Both the position numbers and the translations under genes were made by a program. Positions 33,814-41,567 of a stretch of 64,000 nt of DNA are shown piece by piece. The notes under the pieces are model-generated. The model was not told the origin of the DNA. It ran no database searches and was given only the letters and a program-made list of their open reading frames with translations. The stretch covers positions 1,804,501 through 1,868,500 of the forward strand of contig NZ_JAPEMI010000001.1 of the NCBI RefSeq assembly GCF_026342835.1, in the 5' to 3' direction. The first letter of the stretch is position 1, and every line of letters starts with the position of its first letter. The DNA comes from Streptomyces sp. NBC_00154 (lineage in GTDB: Bacteria; Actinomycetota; Actinomycetes; Streptomycetales; Streptomycetaceae).

Positions 33814-35538
33814 TTACTTGACCGCGACCTGCGAGATGTCGAGTACACCGGTCCAGTCGCTGATGACGACGTTCTTGACGGACTCGCCGTACAGGCGCTT
33901 GTAGACGGGGTGGAACAGCGGCACGGTCACCGCCTGCTCACCGATCTTCTTGTCGAGTGCGCCCCAGCGCTTCGCGGCCGCGCTCAGGTCGGTCAGCTTG
34001 TTGATCTCGTCGATCTCCTTGTTGACGGAGGAGTCGTCGAGCTGGGAGGCGTTGAAGTTGTAGCCGTTCTTGACGATCTGGCGTCCGTCGAAGATCGGTG
34101 CGAGGAACGGACCGCCGGACGGCCAGTCGGCGCCCCAGCCGGTGAGGAAGAAGCCGGGCTCGCTCTTCACGTTGTAGATCTTGTCCGAGTACGCGTTGGA
34201 CTCCAGGCCCTGGAGCTTGACCGTGATCCCGGCCTTCTTCAGCGCCTCCTGGATCGCGGTGGCGATCTCCGGGCTGGTCGCGAAGTTCTTCTCGTTGGAG
34301 TGCGTGAGGGTGATGGTCAGGCCCTTGGCGTAACCGGCCTCCTTCAGCAGCTCCTTGGCCTTGGCCGCGTTGCCCGTCTTGCCGGCCGGGAAGGCGTCGT
34401 ACGCGTTGTAGCCGAAGGACGCCTGCTCCGGCAGGAAGGTGGTGGCGGGCTCGGCGAGCGAGGAGCCACCGGCCGCGTTGACGACCGAGGTGCGGTCGAC
34501 GGCGTACGAGATCGCCTGGCGCACCTTCGGGTTGTCGAACGGCTTCACCTTCGGGTTGAAGGCGATGTAGTTCGTGTAGCCGAAGTGGCCGGTGCCGACA
34601 CGGGCGGCGAGCTTCTTGTCGCCGGTGACCTTGGCGAGCTCGGCCGGGCCGAGGTTGGTGTCGGTGGTGACTGCGGCAGCGTCGGCGCCGCGGGAGGCGG
34701 AGAGCCGCTGGTTGATGACGGCCGAGTCGAGCCCCGAGCGCACGTCGATCCGGTCCGGGTACGCCTTGCGCTCCTCGTCGGTCGCGGCCGACCAGAACTT
34801 GTTGCGCTCCAGGACGAGGCGCTCGCCGTCGCCCTCGTTCTTGACGACCTTGTACGGACCCGAGGAGATGGGGTGGTTCTCGTACTTCGTGCCGGTGTCC
34901 TTGGCCTTCGGTACGGGGGTCGTCTGGGTCTGCGTCGCCAGGTAGGGGAACTCGCCCTCCGGCTTGTTGAGGTGGAAGACGATCGTCTTCGCGTCGGGGG
35001 TCTCGATCGAGGCGAGGCCCTTCTTGTCCTTGTACGGACCCTGGTAGTCGGCGCCGCCGATCAGCCAGTCGCGCAGGTAGGGCGCACCGCCGGAGAGTTC
35101 GGCAGCGAAGGAGCGCTCGATGCCGTACTTGATGTCCGCGCTCGTGATCGCGGTGCCGTCCTCGTACTTCAGGCCGTCCTTGAGCGTGTACGTCCAGACG
35201 GTGGCGTTCTTGCTGGGCGTGCCCAGGTCGGTCGCCAGGTCGGGGACCACCTTCGCGCCGGCCGCGCCGGCCTCCCGGTTGCGGGTGGTCAGCGTACGGA
35301 AGACCAGGGACGGGACGTTGCCGCCGCCGGAGGTGTAGAGCCGCGCGGGGTCGAAGTCCTCCTGCGCGGCTCTGTTGAGGACGGTGAGGGTACCGCCCTT
35401 GGCGGGCTTGCCCGCTGCGCCGGAGCTGCTGTCGCTGCCCTTGCTGTCCTGGGGCCCGCACGCGGCGGCGCCCGAACCCACGACGAGAACCACGACGGCC
35501 GCTGCCACGCGGCGCGATATGACGGACGGTTGACGCAT
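33814..35538 (-). CDS. oligopeptide ABC transporter substrate-binding lipoprotein (family 5)
   Basis: A 574-residue extracellular solute-binding protein. The signal peptide ends in GSGAAAC (lipid-modified Cys27), followed by a Ser/Lys-rich linker. Family 5 landmarks are DFDPARLYTSGGG, YTLKDGLKYEDGTAITSADIKYGIERSF near residue 120 and KVRQAISYAVDR near residue 325. The ligand is unknown. The upstream Cys-Cys leader suggests that the operon responds to cysteine supply, so cysteine- or glutathione-containing peptides are worth testing. The start is ATG 35536-35538 with GAGAGG upstream. First structural gene of the four-gene operon. Confidence 0.92.
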   Translation of the reverse strand: MRQPSVISRRVAAAVVVLVVGSGAAACGPQDSKGSDSSSGAAGKPAKGGTLTVLNRAAQEDFDPARLYTSGGGNVPSLVFRTLTTRNREAGAAGAKVVPDLATDLGTPSKNATVWTYTLKDGLKYEDGTAITSADIKYGIERSFAAELSGGAPYLRDWLIGGADYQGPYKDKKGLASIETPDAKTIVFHLNKPEGEFPYLATQTQTTPVPKAKDTGTKYENHPISSGPYKVVKNEGDGERLVLERNKFWSAATDEERKAYPDRIDVRSGLDSAVINQRLSASRGADAAAVTTDTNLGPAELAKVTGDKKLAARVGTGHFGYTNYIAFNPKVKPFDNPKVRQAISYAVDRTSVVNAAGGSSLAEPATTFLPEQASFGYNAYDAFPAGKTGNAAKAKELLKEAGYAKGLTITLTHSNEKNFATSPEIATAIQEALKKAGITVKLQGLESNAYSDKIYNVKSEPGFFLTGWGADWPSGGPFLAPIFDGRQIVKNGYNFNASQLDDSSVNKEIDEINKLTDLSAAAKRWGALDKKIGEQAVTVPLFHPVYKRLYGESVKNVVISDWTGVLDISQVAVK

Positions 35539-35656
35539 CGGAAGATGACCTCTCGGAGTGCTGCTTGCGGTGAAGAGCGGATGGTGGGTCCGGGCAGGCG
35601 GCAGCGAGGGTGGGGGACAACCGGTCGGAAGGTGAAAAGGGGACCGGGGTACCGAA

Positions 35657-35698
35657 ACTGCCGCGCCTGCGGACGTGAGAACGCCGGGGCGCGGCAGT
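35657..35698 (-). promoter_or_regulatory. long hairpin between leader peptide and transporter operon (putative attenuator)
   Basis: An 11-bp perfect stem (35698-35688 with 35667-35657) with a 20-nt loop lies 67 nt after the leader-peptide stop and about 120 nt before the binding-protein start. The minus-strand sequence continues TTTCGG, a weak T-run. It could act as a transcription terminator whose formation depends on translation of the leader peptide. Confidence 0.55.
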
Positions 35699-35764
35699 CG
35701 GGAAGGGCCGTTCGGACCGAGACCAGGGCTCGGAGAAAGGGGCCGACGCGCGCTCAGGCAGGCG

Positions 35765-35860
35765 TCAGCAACAGTGAATGTCGGCGACGCTGTGCCCGGT
35801 CACGCCGATGAGCGCCAGCACAATGGCGGCGCATTCGGAGGTGACAGGGCTGCGTGACAT
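35765..35860 (-). CDS. 31-codon leader peptide ending His-Cys-Cys, likely leaderless
   Basis: A short ORF from ATG 35858-35860 to TGA 35765-35767. It begins MSRSPVTSE and ends ADIHCC, with one further Cys at residue 10. The ATG lies seven bases after a strong -10, so the transcript should begin at the start codon itself and need no ribosome binding site. Consecutive Cys codons immediately before the stop are what an attenuation peptide that senses charged tRNA-Cys would use. It precedes a hairpin and the peptide-transporter operon on the same strand. Its small size and lack of a functional domain fit a regulatory peptide. Confidence 0.62.
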   Translation of the reverse strand: MSRSPVTSECAAIVLALIGVTGHSVADIHCC

Positions 35861-35865
35861 GCCGA

Positions 35866-35895
35866 GAAATATGCGGGACCACATCGGCGATGTCA
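35866..35895 (-). promoter_or_regulatory. promoter for the transporter leader (TTGACA-N17-CATATT)
   Basis: On the minus strand a consensus -35 TTGACA is followed by 17 bp and a -10 CATATT, ending seven bases before the leader-peptide ATG. This is one of the best primary-sigma promoters in the window and implies a leaderless mRNA. Confidence 0.72.
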
Positions 35896-36027
35896 ACGCG
35901 GAACGAGACACCGGTCTCAGATACTGGACAGCATTTCGGACGGTCGCCCTCCCGGCCCGGGCGCGGGCCCCACCAGGGGGCGATCAAGGGGCCGCCGGGC
36001 AAAACCGGACCGACGCCCCGCTCCGGC

Positions 36028-37428
36028 TCAACCAGCCGGGTATACCCAGGGGTTGGGGCGGCACTTGATCCCATCGATGTCCAGGGATTTGGTCTGCTGC
36101 TGCATCACCGGGGCCGGTGCACCCGGCGTGCGGCACGTCACATGGTCGTGCCCCAGCCGGTGGCCGACTTCATGGTTGATCAGCATCTGGCGGTAGGCGA
36201 AGAGCTTCCCGGGCCCGAACGTCGACGACCCCTGCGCCCAGCGATAGGCGTTGATCATCACGCGCTCGGTCGCCGCGGAATCGCACGAGACATTGTCCTC
36301 GGTCGTATCGAGACCTGACTTCTTGCACCAGTCGCCGGTGGTCCCCGGGCTGGCGAGAGTGATCACGAAGTCGGGGTCGCCCGAGGAGATCCGCTCAAAA
36401 GTCATGGCGCCGTCGTGCGCCCAACTCCGGTCGTCATTAAGGGTTTTCTGGACGGCCTCGGCAAAAAGTCCGGCATCGAGACCGAGACCTTTCTCGACAT
36501 CGATCCGATAGCGGTACTTATGTCCCCGGCCCGGAGCTTTCGCCCCGCCCGGGACCACCTCGAAATGCCCGGAGCCCTGGAGGTCCGGGGCGAGCGGATA
36601 GCCCTTGGCCATCTTCTGCTCGTACGAAAGGGCCTTGACCGCGGCCGGTGCGGGCGTCGGCCGGTCTTCCGAGCGGGAGGAGATGTCGCGGCCACCGTCC
36701 CGGTCCACGCCCGTAGGCGCGGAGGCACCGGCCCGCGCACTGCCGTCATGGGCGACCTGCCCCGCGACGACGACCGCGAGCACGGTGGTCACCGCGGCGG
36801 CCGCAATGCCGGTGAAGGCACGGCCCTTGGTGCCCTTGCCGTCCTTGGTGTCCGGAGCGGTGCCCGGCGCCACATCCCTGCCCCCGCCGGGGGACCGCTC
36901 GTCCCACTCGACGACCGAGCCGAACGGATCGGCCGGCGGGGTCGGTGGGGCGGACGGGGAACGCGGTGCGGGCGGCGTGAGCGATGCGGGTGGCACGTCG
37001 AACGCGTCGACGAACTCCCGTCGCGGCCCCGGTATCAGCGGCTGCTTGCCGACCGCCTGCTGCTGGGACACCGGCTGACGGCGCTGCGGCACCGGCGTCC
37101 GCTGAACCATCGGCTGCTGCTGGGAGACCGGCCGAGATGCCCCCGGCCGTGGCCCCTGGCCACCGGCATCGGTCCGAGCCGGGACTTGCCAGTCGCCGTA
37201 CCGCTGCCGCGTTCCGGCTCCCCAGCCACCACCCGGTTCACGCAGTTCGGGATGACCGCCGCGCACCTGCGGGACTCCCTGGAACGGGGTGTGCCCGTCG
37301 TCGGCCGCCCTCCTGCGCCGTCCGTTGCCGGGCTCCGGCCGCGGCCCCTCACGACCGCCGCCCGTCTTCGCGGCGGCATCACTCTCGGGTCCCTTGGGTG
37401 GAGGGCCCTTTCGGCTATGTCGTCCCAC
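36028..37428 (-). CDS. DUF3152 protein, membrane-anchored zinc-protease-like
   Basis: 466 residues. A basic, Gln/Pro-rich cytoplasmic N-terminus (~190 residues, starting VGRHSRKGPPPKGPESD) is followed by one membrane helix (AFTGIAAAAVTTVLAVVVAG). The extracellular DUF3152 domain contains NHEVGHRLGHDH near residue 430, a metzincin-like HEXXHXXGXXH zinc site. Two Cys pairs probably form disulfides. It is likely an exported metalloprotease of unknown substrate, and a homologue sits beside a tetR gene in mycobacteria, as I recall. The start GTG 37426-37428 lies eight bases after the hydrolase stop, so the genes are coupled. Confidence 0.82.
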   Translation of the reverse strand: MGRHSRKGPPPKGPESDAAAKTGGGREGPRPEPGNGRRRRAADDGHTPFQGVPQVRGGHPELREPGGGWGAGTRQRYGDWQVPARTDAGGQGPRPGASRPVSQQQPMVQRTPVPQRRQPVSQQQAVGKQPLIPGPRREFVDAFDVPPASLTPPAPRSPSAPPTPPADPFGSVVEWDERSPGGGRDVAPGTAPDTKDGKGTKGRAFTGIAAAAVTTVLAVVVAGQVAHDGSARAGASAPTGVDRDGGRDISSRSEDRPTPAPAAVKALSYEQKMAKGYPLAPDLQGSGHFEVVPGGAKAPGRGHKYRYRIDVEKGLGLDAGLFAEAVQKTLNDDRSWAHDGAMTFERISSGDPDFVITLASPGTTGDWCKKSGLDTTEDNVSCDSAATERVMINAYRWAQGSSTFGPGKLFAYRQMLINHEVGHRLGHDHVTCRTPGAPAPVMQQQTKSLDIDGIKCRPNPWVYPAG

Positions 37429-37436
37429 GCCCCGGA

Positions 37437-38402
37437 TCAGCTCCCGCCGCGTTCGTCGAGCAATTCCCGGAACGCCTGGGCGACCGCCTCCGGGTACTCC
37501 ATCATCGCCACATGCCCGGCATCGGGCAGTGTCAGCAGCCGCGAATCGCGGAAGGCCGCGGACGCCCTGCGTGCCATCCGGTACGAGACGAGCTGGTCCC
37601 GTCCGCCGTACACGAGCTGAGTCGGGGCGAGCACACGCTCGGCCTGGCGCCACAGCCCGTGCTGCCCGCCCAGCGTGTAGGCATCGACAATGCCACGTGC
37701 CGAGCGCGTCATCGCGTCCCAGAAGTACGGCAGCTCCAGCCGTCGCTCCATTTCGGCCACCGCATCGCGGAAGCCCTCCTCGGAGACACGTGCCGGATCG
37801 CCGTAACAGAGTGCCATGACTCCGCGGGTGCGTTCTTCCGCGGTCCAGTCCCTGCTGAGCCGGGAGAACAGGGATGCGATACCCGGAACGGCGAGCAGTG
37901 CGGTCGGGACGGCGGGCCACTGCACCCGGATCTCGGGCAGTGCGGGCGAGACCAGGGTGAGCGTGCGCACCAGGTCCGGACGGACGGCCGCGACCCGGGT
38001 GGCCACTGCACCACCGAGTGAATTGCCGAAGAGATGAACGGGCCCGCGCTCCTCCGCGTCGAGGAGCCGGATCACCGCGCGGGCGTGCCCGGTGACCGAG
38101 TAGTTGCCGTCGTCCGGCGGCGGGGAGTCCCCGAAGCCGGGCAGGTCGACCGCCTCGCCGTCCACCACGTCCTGGAGCAACGGCATCAGCGCCGACCAGT
38201 TCTGCGAGGAGCCGCCGAGTCCGTGCACATAGAGCGCGGGCGGCAGTCCGGACCGCTCCGGCGGGCGGGTGCGGACGTTCAGCATCAGCCCCGGCAGCGC
38301 AACGGAGCGCAGCTTCTCCCCCTCGGCGACCTGGACGGGGCTCACCGTGGGGGCCACCGCGGCAGCAGCGGCGCGGGCTCCCGGCAGCTCGGTCGAAGAC
38401 AT
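37437..38402 (-). CDS. alpha/beta hydrolase
   Basis: A 321-residue cytosolic serine hydrolase. The oxyanion motif is VHGLGGSSQNW near residue 58, the nucleophile elbow GNSLGG near residue 125 (Ser), the catalytic Asp lies in YGGRDQLVS, and the His in DAGHVAMMEYPEAV. This lid-containing fold covers esterases, dienelactone or meta-cleavage-type hydrolases; the substrate cannot be assigned. The start is ATG at 38400-38402. It is followed directly by the DUF3152 gene on the same strand. Confidence 0.85.
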   Translation of the reverse strand: MSSTELPGARAAAAAVAPTVSPVQVAEGEKLRSVALPGLMLNVRTRPPERSGLPPALYVHGLGGSSQNWSALMPLLQDVVDGEAVDLPGFGDSPPPDDGNYSVTGHARAVIRLLDAEERGPVHLFGNSLGGAVATRVAAVRPDLVRTLTLVSPALPEIRVQWPAVPTALLAVPGIASLFSRLSRDWTAEERTRGVMALCYGDPARVSEEGFRDAVAEMERRLELPYFWDAMTRSARGIVDAYTLGGQHGLWRQAERVLAPTQLVYGGRDQLVSYRMARRASAAFRDSRLLTLPDAGHVAMMEYPEAVAQAFRELLDERGGS

Positions 38403-38512
38403 GCGGCAATGTTACGAGACGATCACACCGTGGTTCGTGTGTTCGCCGTCACAGATCGCATAGCGCCGCGAAGAGGGAACTCCTACGCTCGAAGCTAAGG
38501 AAGGGAGTCACC

Positions 38513-38728
38513 ATGACGGTCGACCCCAGTGACCCGGAGACCTTCGAGGACATTCAGCCGGACGAACCGGACCAGGAGACGCCCGAGGCAGATGCCGTCG
38601 AGCAGCACGCCGACCTCCAGCAGAAGAGCGACGATCCGCTGACGGACATCGACCGGGCCACCGCAAATGAGGCAGATGCGGCCGACCAGCACCGCGTCGT
38701 AGCACAGGACGAGGACGACTACCGCTGA
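38513..38728 (+). CDS. small acidic conserved hypothetical protein (71 aa)
   Basis: A 71-residue, highly acidic protein (Asp, Glu and Gln dominate; VDPSDPETFEDIQPDEPD at the N-terminus) with no hydrophobic core, so probably disordered. The ribosome binding site AAGGAAGGGAG precedes ATG 38513. It lies divergent from the hydrolase and upstream of the TetR gene. I do not recognise a function; such proteins are common in Streptomyces. Confidence 0.6.
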   Translation: MTVDPSDPETFEDIQPDEPDQETPEADAVEQHADLQQKSDDPLTDIDRATANEADAADQHRVVAQDEDDYR

Positions 38729-38896
38729 TACGTCCCGTTTTGCCGTGTGGTTCGAAGAATCTGTGGCTACCGCAGCGGTCCGGTCCGTGAAATTCTGCGT
38801 CCGCGCCGCGCGCACCCGGGTTACTCAAAAGTACGATGGCCGAACGGCGCAGCGCGTACGCAACGGCTGCGTTCGATCACAATTTTGGGAGGCGGC

Positions 38897-39538
38897 GTGA
38901 CAGCCATCGAGCAGACAGAGGCGGCGCGCCCGCGGGGCACTCGCCTGCCTCGCCGCGCCCGACGCAACCAGCTGCTGGGCGCCGCGCAGGAGGTCTTCGT
39001 CGCGCAGGGCTACCACTCCGCCGCGATGGACGACATCGCGGAGCGGGCCGGTGTCAGCAAGCCGGTGCTCTACCAGCACTTCCCGGGCAAGCTGGAGCTC
39101 TATCTGGCACTGCTCGACCAGCACTGCGAGTCGCTGCTGCAGGCGGTCCGCACGGCACTGGCGTCGACGACGGACAACAAGCTGCGCGTCGCCGCGACGA
39201 TGGACGCCTACTTCGCGTACGTCGAGGACGAGGGTGGCGCCTTCCGACTGGTCTTCGAGTCGGACCTGACGAACGAGCCGGCGGTACGCGAGCGGGTCGA
39301 CCGGGTCTCACTGCAGTGCGCCGAGGCGATCTCCGACGTCATCGCGGGTGACACGGGGCTGTCCAAGGACGAGTCGATGCTGCTCGCGGTGGGTCTGGGC
39401 GGTGTCTCCCAGGTGGTCGCCCGGTACTGGCTGTCCAGCCAGTCGGCGATCCCGCGCGACACGGCGGTGCAGCTTCTTACCTCGCTGGCCTGGCGCGGCA
39501 TCGCCGGGTTCCCGCTGCACGGCATCGATCAGCACTGA
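38897..39538 (+). CDS. TetR-family transcriptional regulator
   Basis: A 213-residue regulator. The N-terminal helix-turn-helix (RRNQLLGAAQEVFVAQGYHSAAMDDIAERAGVSKPVLYQHF, written here in two parts as residues ~20-60) is typical TetR, and the C-terminal helical domain (YFAYVEDEGGAFRLVFESD) should bind a ligand. The start GTG 38897 has GGGAGGCGGC upstream. The target genes are unknown; the divergent hydrolase/DUF3152 pair is the nearest candidate, although the small acidic gene lies between. The effector cannot be inferred from sequence. Confidence 0.88.
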   Translation: MTAIEQTEAARPRGTRLPRRARRNQLLGAAQEVFVAQGYHSAAMDDIAERAGVSKPVLYQHFPGKLELYLALLDQHCESLLQAVRTALASTTDNKLRVAATMDAYFAYVEDEGGAFRLVFESDLTNEPAVRERVDRVSLQCAEAISDVIAGDTGLSKDESMLLAVGLGGVSQVVARYWLSSQSAIPRDTAVQLLTSLAWRGIAGFPLHGIDQH

Positions 39539-39662
39539 CCGTCCAACCTTGTTCGCTGCGGGCGTGGCCCGCCGACCCCTGACAGCTCCCCTCACCGGGC
39601 TAATGTGTGGTTGGTACGGCGCGGCTCACGCGCAGAGGACTGACCGTCGGAGGGACATAGCC

Positions 39663-39890
39663 GTGGAGGTCAAGATCGGCGTGCAGCACGCACCCCGGGA
39701 GATCGTTCTGGAGAGCGGGCTTTCCGCCGAGGAGGTCGAGAGCGCGGTCGCCGAGGCTCTCACCGGCAAGGCGCAGCTGCTCAGCCTCACGGACGACAAG
39801 GGCCGCAAGGTCCTGGTGCCGGCCGACCGGGTCGCCTACGTGGAGATCGGCGAGCCGAGCACGCGGCGGGTCGGGTTCGGCGCACTGTAG
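39663..39890 (+). CDS. DUF3107 small protein
   Basis: A 75-residue protein, VEVKIGVQHAPREIVLESGL to the C-terminal STRRVGFGAL, which matches the actinobacterial DUF3107 family (related to the mycobacterial TB9.4 antigen, from memory). Function unknown; likely a small alpha/beta cytosolic protein. The start GTG 39663 has GGAGGG upstream. It lies 124 bp after the TetR gene and ends before a strong terminator. Confidence 0.85.
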   Translation: MEVKIGVQHAPREIVLESGLSAEEVESAVAEALTGKAQLLSLTDDKGRKVLVPADRVAYVEIGEPSTRRVGFGAL

Positions 39891-39916
39891 GAGCACGCTC
39901 GACGCAAGGCAGTGAG

Positions 39917-39950
39917 AAGCGGCCCGGCGGGGATCCCCGCCGGGCCGCTT
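39917..39950. terminator. strong palindromic terminator after the DUF3107 gene
   Basis: A perfect 34-bp palindrome (39917-39933 mirrored by 39934-39950), able to form a very stable stem with a minimal loop, sits 27 bp after the DUF3107 stop. Confidence 0.75.
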
Positions 39951-40120
39951 CGTCGTTTCCCGCTGCTCACGGCCACTGGCGCCTGTGCGACACCTGTGCG
40001 AAAAATGTCGCAGGAGGGTTGCGTTCCAAGGCCCACGGGTAGGACCGCCTACGACCGATTTGCCCCCACAGCTCCACGAGCAGGGGATATCCCCCTCCGC
40101 AACCCGCGAGGTGAACGTCT

Positions 40121-40390
40121 GTGATCTGGGAATCCCTCGGTTCCGTCGTGCTCGGACTCGCCCTCTCCTGGGCGGCGCTCCGTTCGCTGTCGGGTCGGCT
40201 CCCGTCCCGCCGCACCGTCTTTGCCACCGGCGCCCTGGGGGCCCTGTTCGGCGCGTATCTGACGCACTCGGCGCTCGGGCCGGGCCATGTCCTGGCCACC
40301 CTGATCGGCGCGGTGCTGATCGGGGCGGTGACGCTCTCCCTGCTGCTCCGTCCGGGCAGCCGCCGCCTGAGCCGATCAGCCGCGGCCTGA
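40121..40390 (+). CDS. small hydrophobic membrane protein (89 aa)
   Basis: An 89-residue protein with three predicted helices (VVLGLALSWAALRSL, VFATGALGALFGAYLTH and ATLIGAVLIGAVTLSLLL) and a basic C-terminus. The start is GTG 40121, with GAGGTG upstream. No family recognised. Convergent with the ferritin-like gene. Confidence 0.6.
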   Translation: MIWESLGSVVLGLALSWAALRSLSGRLPSRRTVFATGALGALFGAYLTHSALGPGHVLATLIGAVLIGAVTLSLLLRPGSRRLSRSAAA

Positions 40391-40448
40391 CCTCGTACGA
40401 GGCCGGCCCCGGATCGGCGGGCCGGTCCGGGGCCGGCAGCGGCCGGGG

Positions 40449-41183
40449 TCAGGCCGCCAGTCCGAGCGCGGCCATCCGCTTGGTGTGCGCCTCGGTGATC
40501 CGCGAGAACATCCGGCCGACCTCGGCCAGGTCGAATCCGTCGGCCACCCCGCCGACCAGCATCGTCGACAGCGCGTCGCGGTCGGCGACCACCCGCTGGG
40601 CCTGTGAGAGCGCCTCGCCCATCAGCCGGCGGGCCCACAGGGCGAGCCGGCCACCGACGCGCGGGTCGGCCTCGATCGCGGCGCGCACCTTCTCGACGGC
40701 GAAGTTGCCGTGGCCCGTGTCGTCGAGCACAGCGAGGACGAGCGAGCGGGTGTCCGAGTCGAGGCGGGCGGCGACCTCGCGGTAGAAGTCACTGGCGATC
40801 GAGTCGCCGACATACGCCTTGACCAGGCCCTCGAGCCAGTCCGACGGGGCGGTCTGACGGTGGAAGTCGTCGAGCGCCTTCGCGAAAGGCTCCATCGCGG
40901 CGGTCGGCTCCGTGTCGATCGCCGTCAGCCGGTCCGTCAACCGCTCGAAGTGATGGAATTCGGCGGACGCCATCTTTGCCAGCTCCGCCTTGTCGGCCAG
41001 CGTCGGCGCGAGTTTGGCATCCTCGGCGAGCCGCTCGAAGGCCGCCAGCTCTCCGTATGCGAGCGCCCCCAGCAGATCCACGACCGCGGCGCGGTACTGC
41101 GGCTCCGCCGATGCGGTGGCCCAGTCCTGGGCGGCGATTCCGGTGGGTGCGGGGGCTTCAGTGGCGTTGTCAGGCGTCTCCAT
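40449..41183 (-). CDS. ferritin-like fold protein (MiaE-like)
   Basis: A 244-residue helical protein with the EX(n)EXXH pattern of diiron ferritin-like proteins: GELAAFERLAED near residue 45 and ASAEFHHFERL near residue 75, then SDFYREVAARLDSD and DDTGHGNFAVEKV further on. It resembles the tRNA-(ms2io6A)-hydroxylase-like family, but tRNA substrate and activity are unproven for actinobacterial members. The start is ATG 41181-41183. Divergent from the DEAD-box helicase gene. Confidence 0.72.
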   Translation of the reverse strand: METPDNATEAPAPTGIAAQDWATASAEPQYRAAVVDLLGALAYGELAAFERLAEDAKLAPTLADKAELAKMASAEFHHFERLTDRLTAIDTEPTAAMEPFAKALDDFHRQTAPSDWLEGLVKAYVGDSIASDFYREVAARLDSDTRSLVLAVLDDTGHGNFAVEKVRAAIEADPRVGGRLALWARRLMGEALSQAQRVVADRDALSTMLVGGVADGFDLAEVGRMFSRITEAHTKRMAALGLAA

Positions 41184-41567
41184 GAACCGCAGAATAGCCC
41201 GCCCGACACGGGGTGGAAGGGCCTGGTCAGCCACCGACATCACACCGTTCCGATGAATTCGCCCAACACACATGCGCGAATCCGGGGTACAGTGATATTG
41301 CGCCGAGAGAGCATTTTGTATGTGCCGGTGGCGCGAAATGAATGAGGATGCCCGGTCGGTGGCCCGATCGGCTCCGACCCGACAGCCCTCCACGCGGGGC
41401 GTACGACACGTACGACCGCAGATGAGGGGCCCCCTCAGCGGCACGAGCGCTCGAGCGACGGCAGTGGTCCCGCGCCACCCGGCCCATCCACGGCCGGATG
41501 ACCAACCCCGGCACGGTACGACCCCCAGCGTTCGCCTCGGACCGCGTCTCACAGAAGAGGCAGCACC
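41184..41567. other. divergent intergenic region with helicase leader
   Basis: The 384 bp hold no convincing gene. There is an AT-richer stretch near 41288-41345 and a short palindrome near 41423-41437. The region must contain promoters for the ferritin-like gene (minus) and the DEAD-box gene (plus), and the long 5' side could hold a leader controlling the helicase. I could not fix start sites. Confidence 0.4.

Noticed and set aside
36028..38402. Single 793-codon reading of the DUF3152 and hydrolase region
   Set aside because: It merges two genes read in different frames; the hydrolase has its own start and triad, and the DUF3152 protein begins at 37428 with a typical N-terminus.
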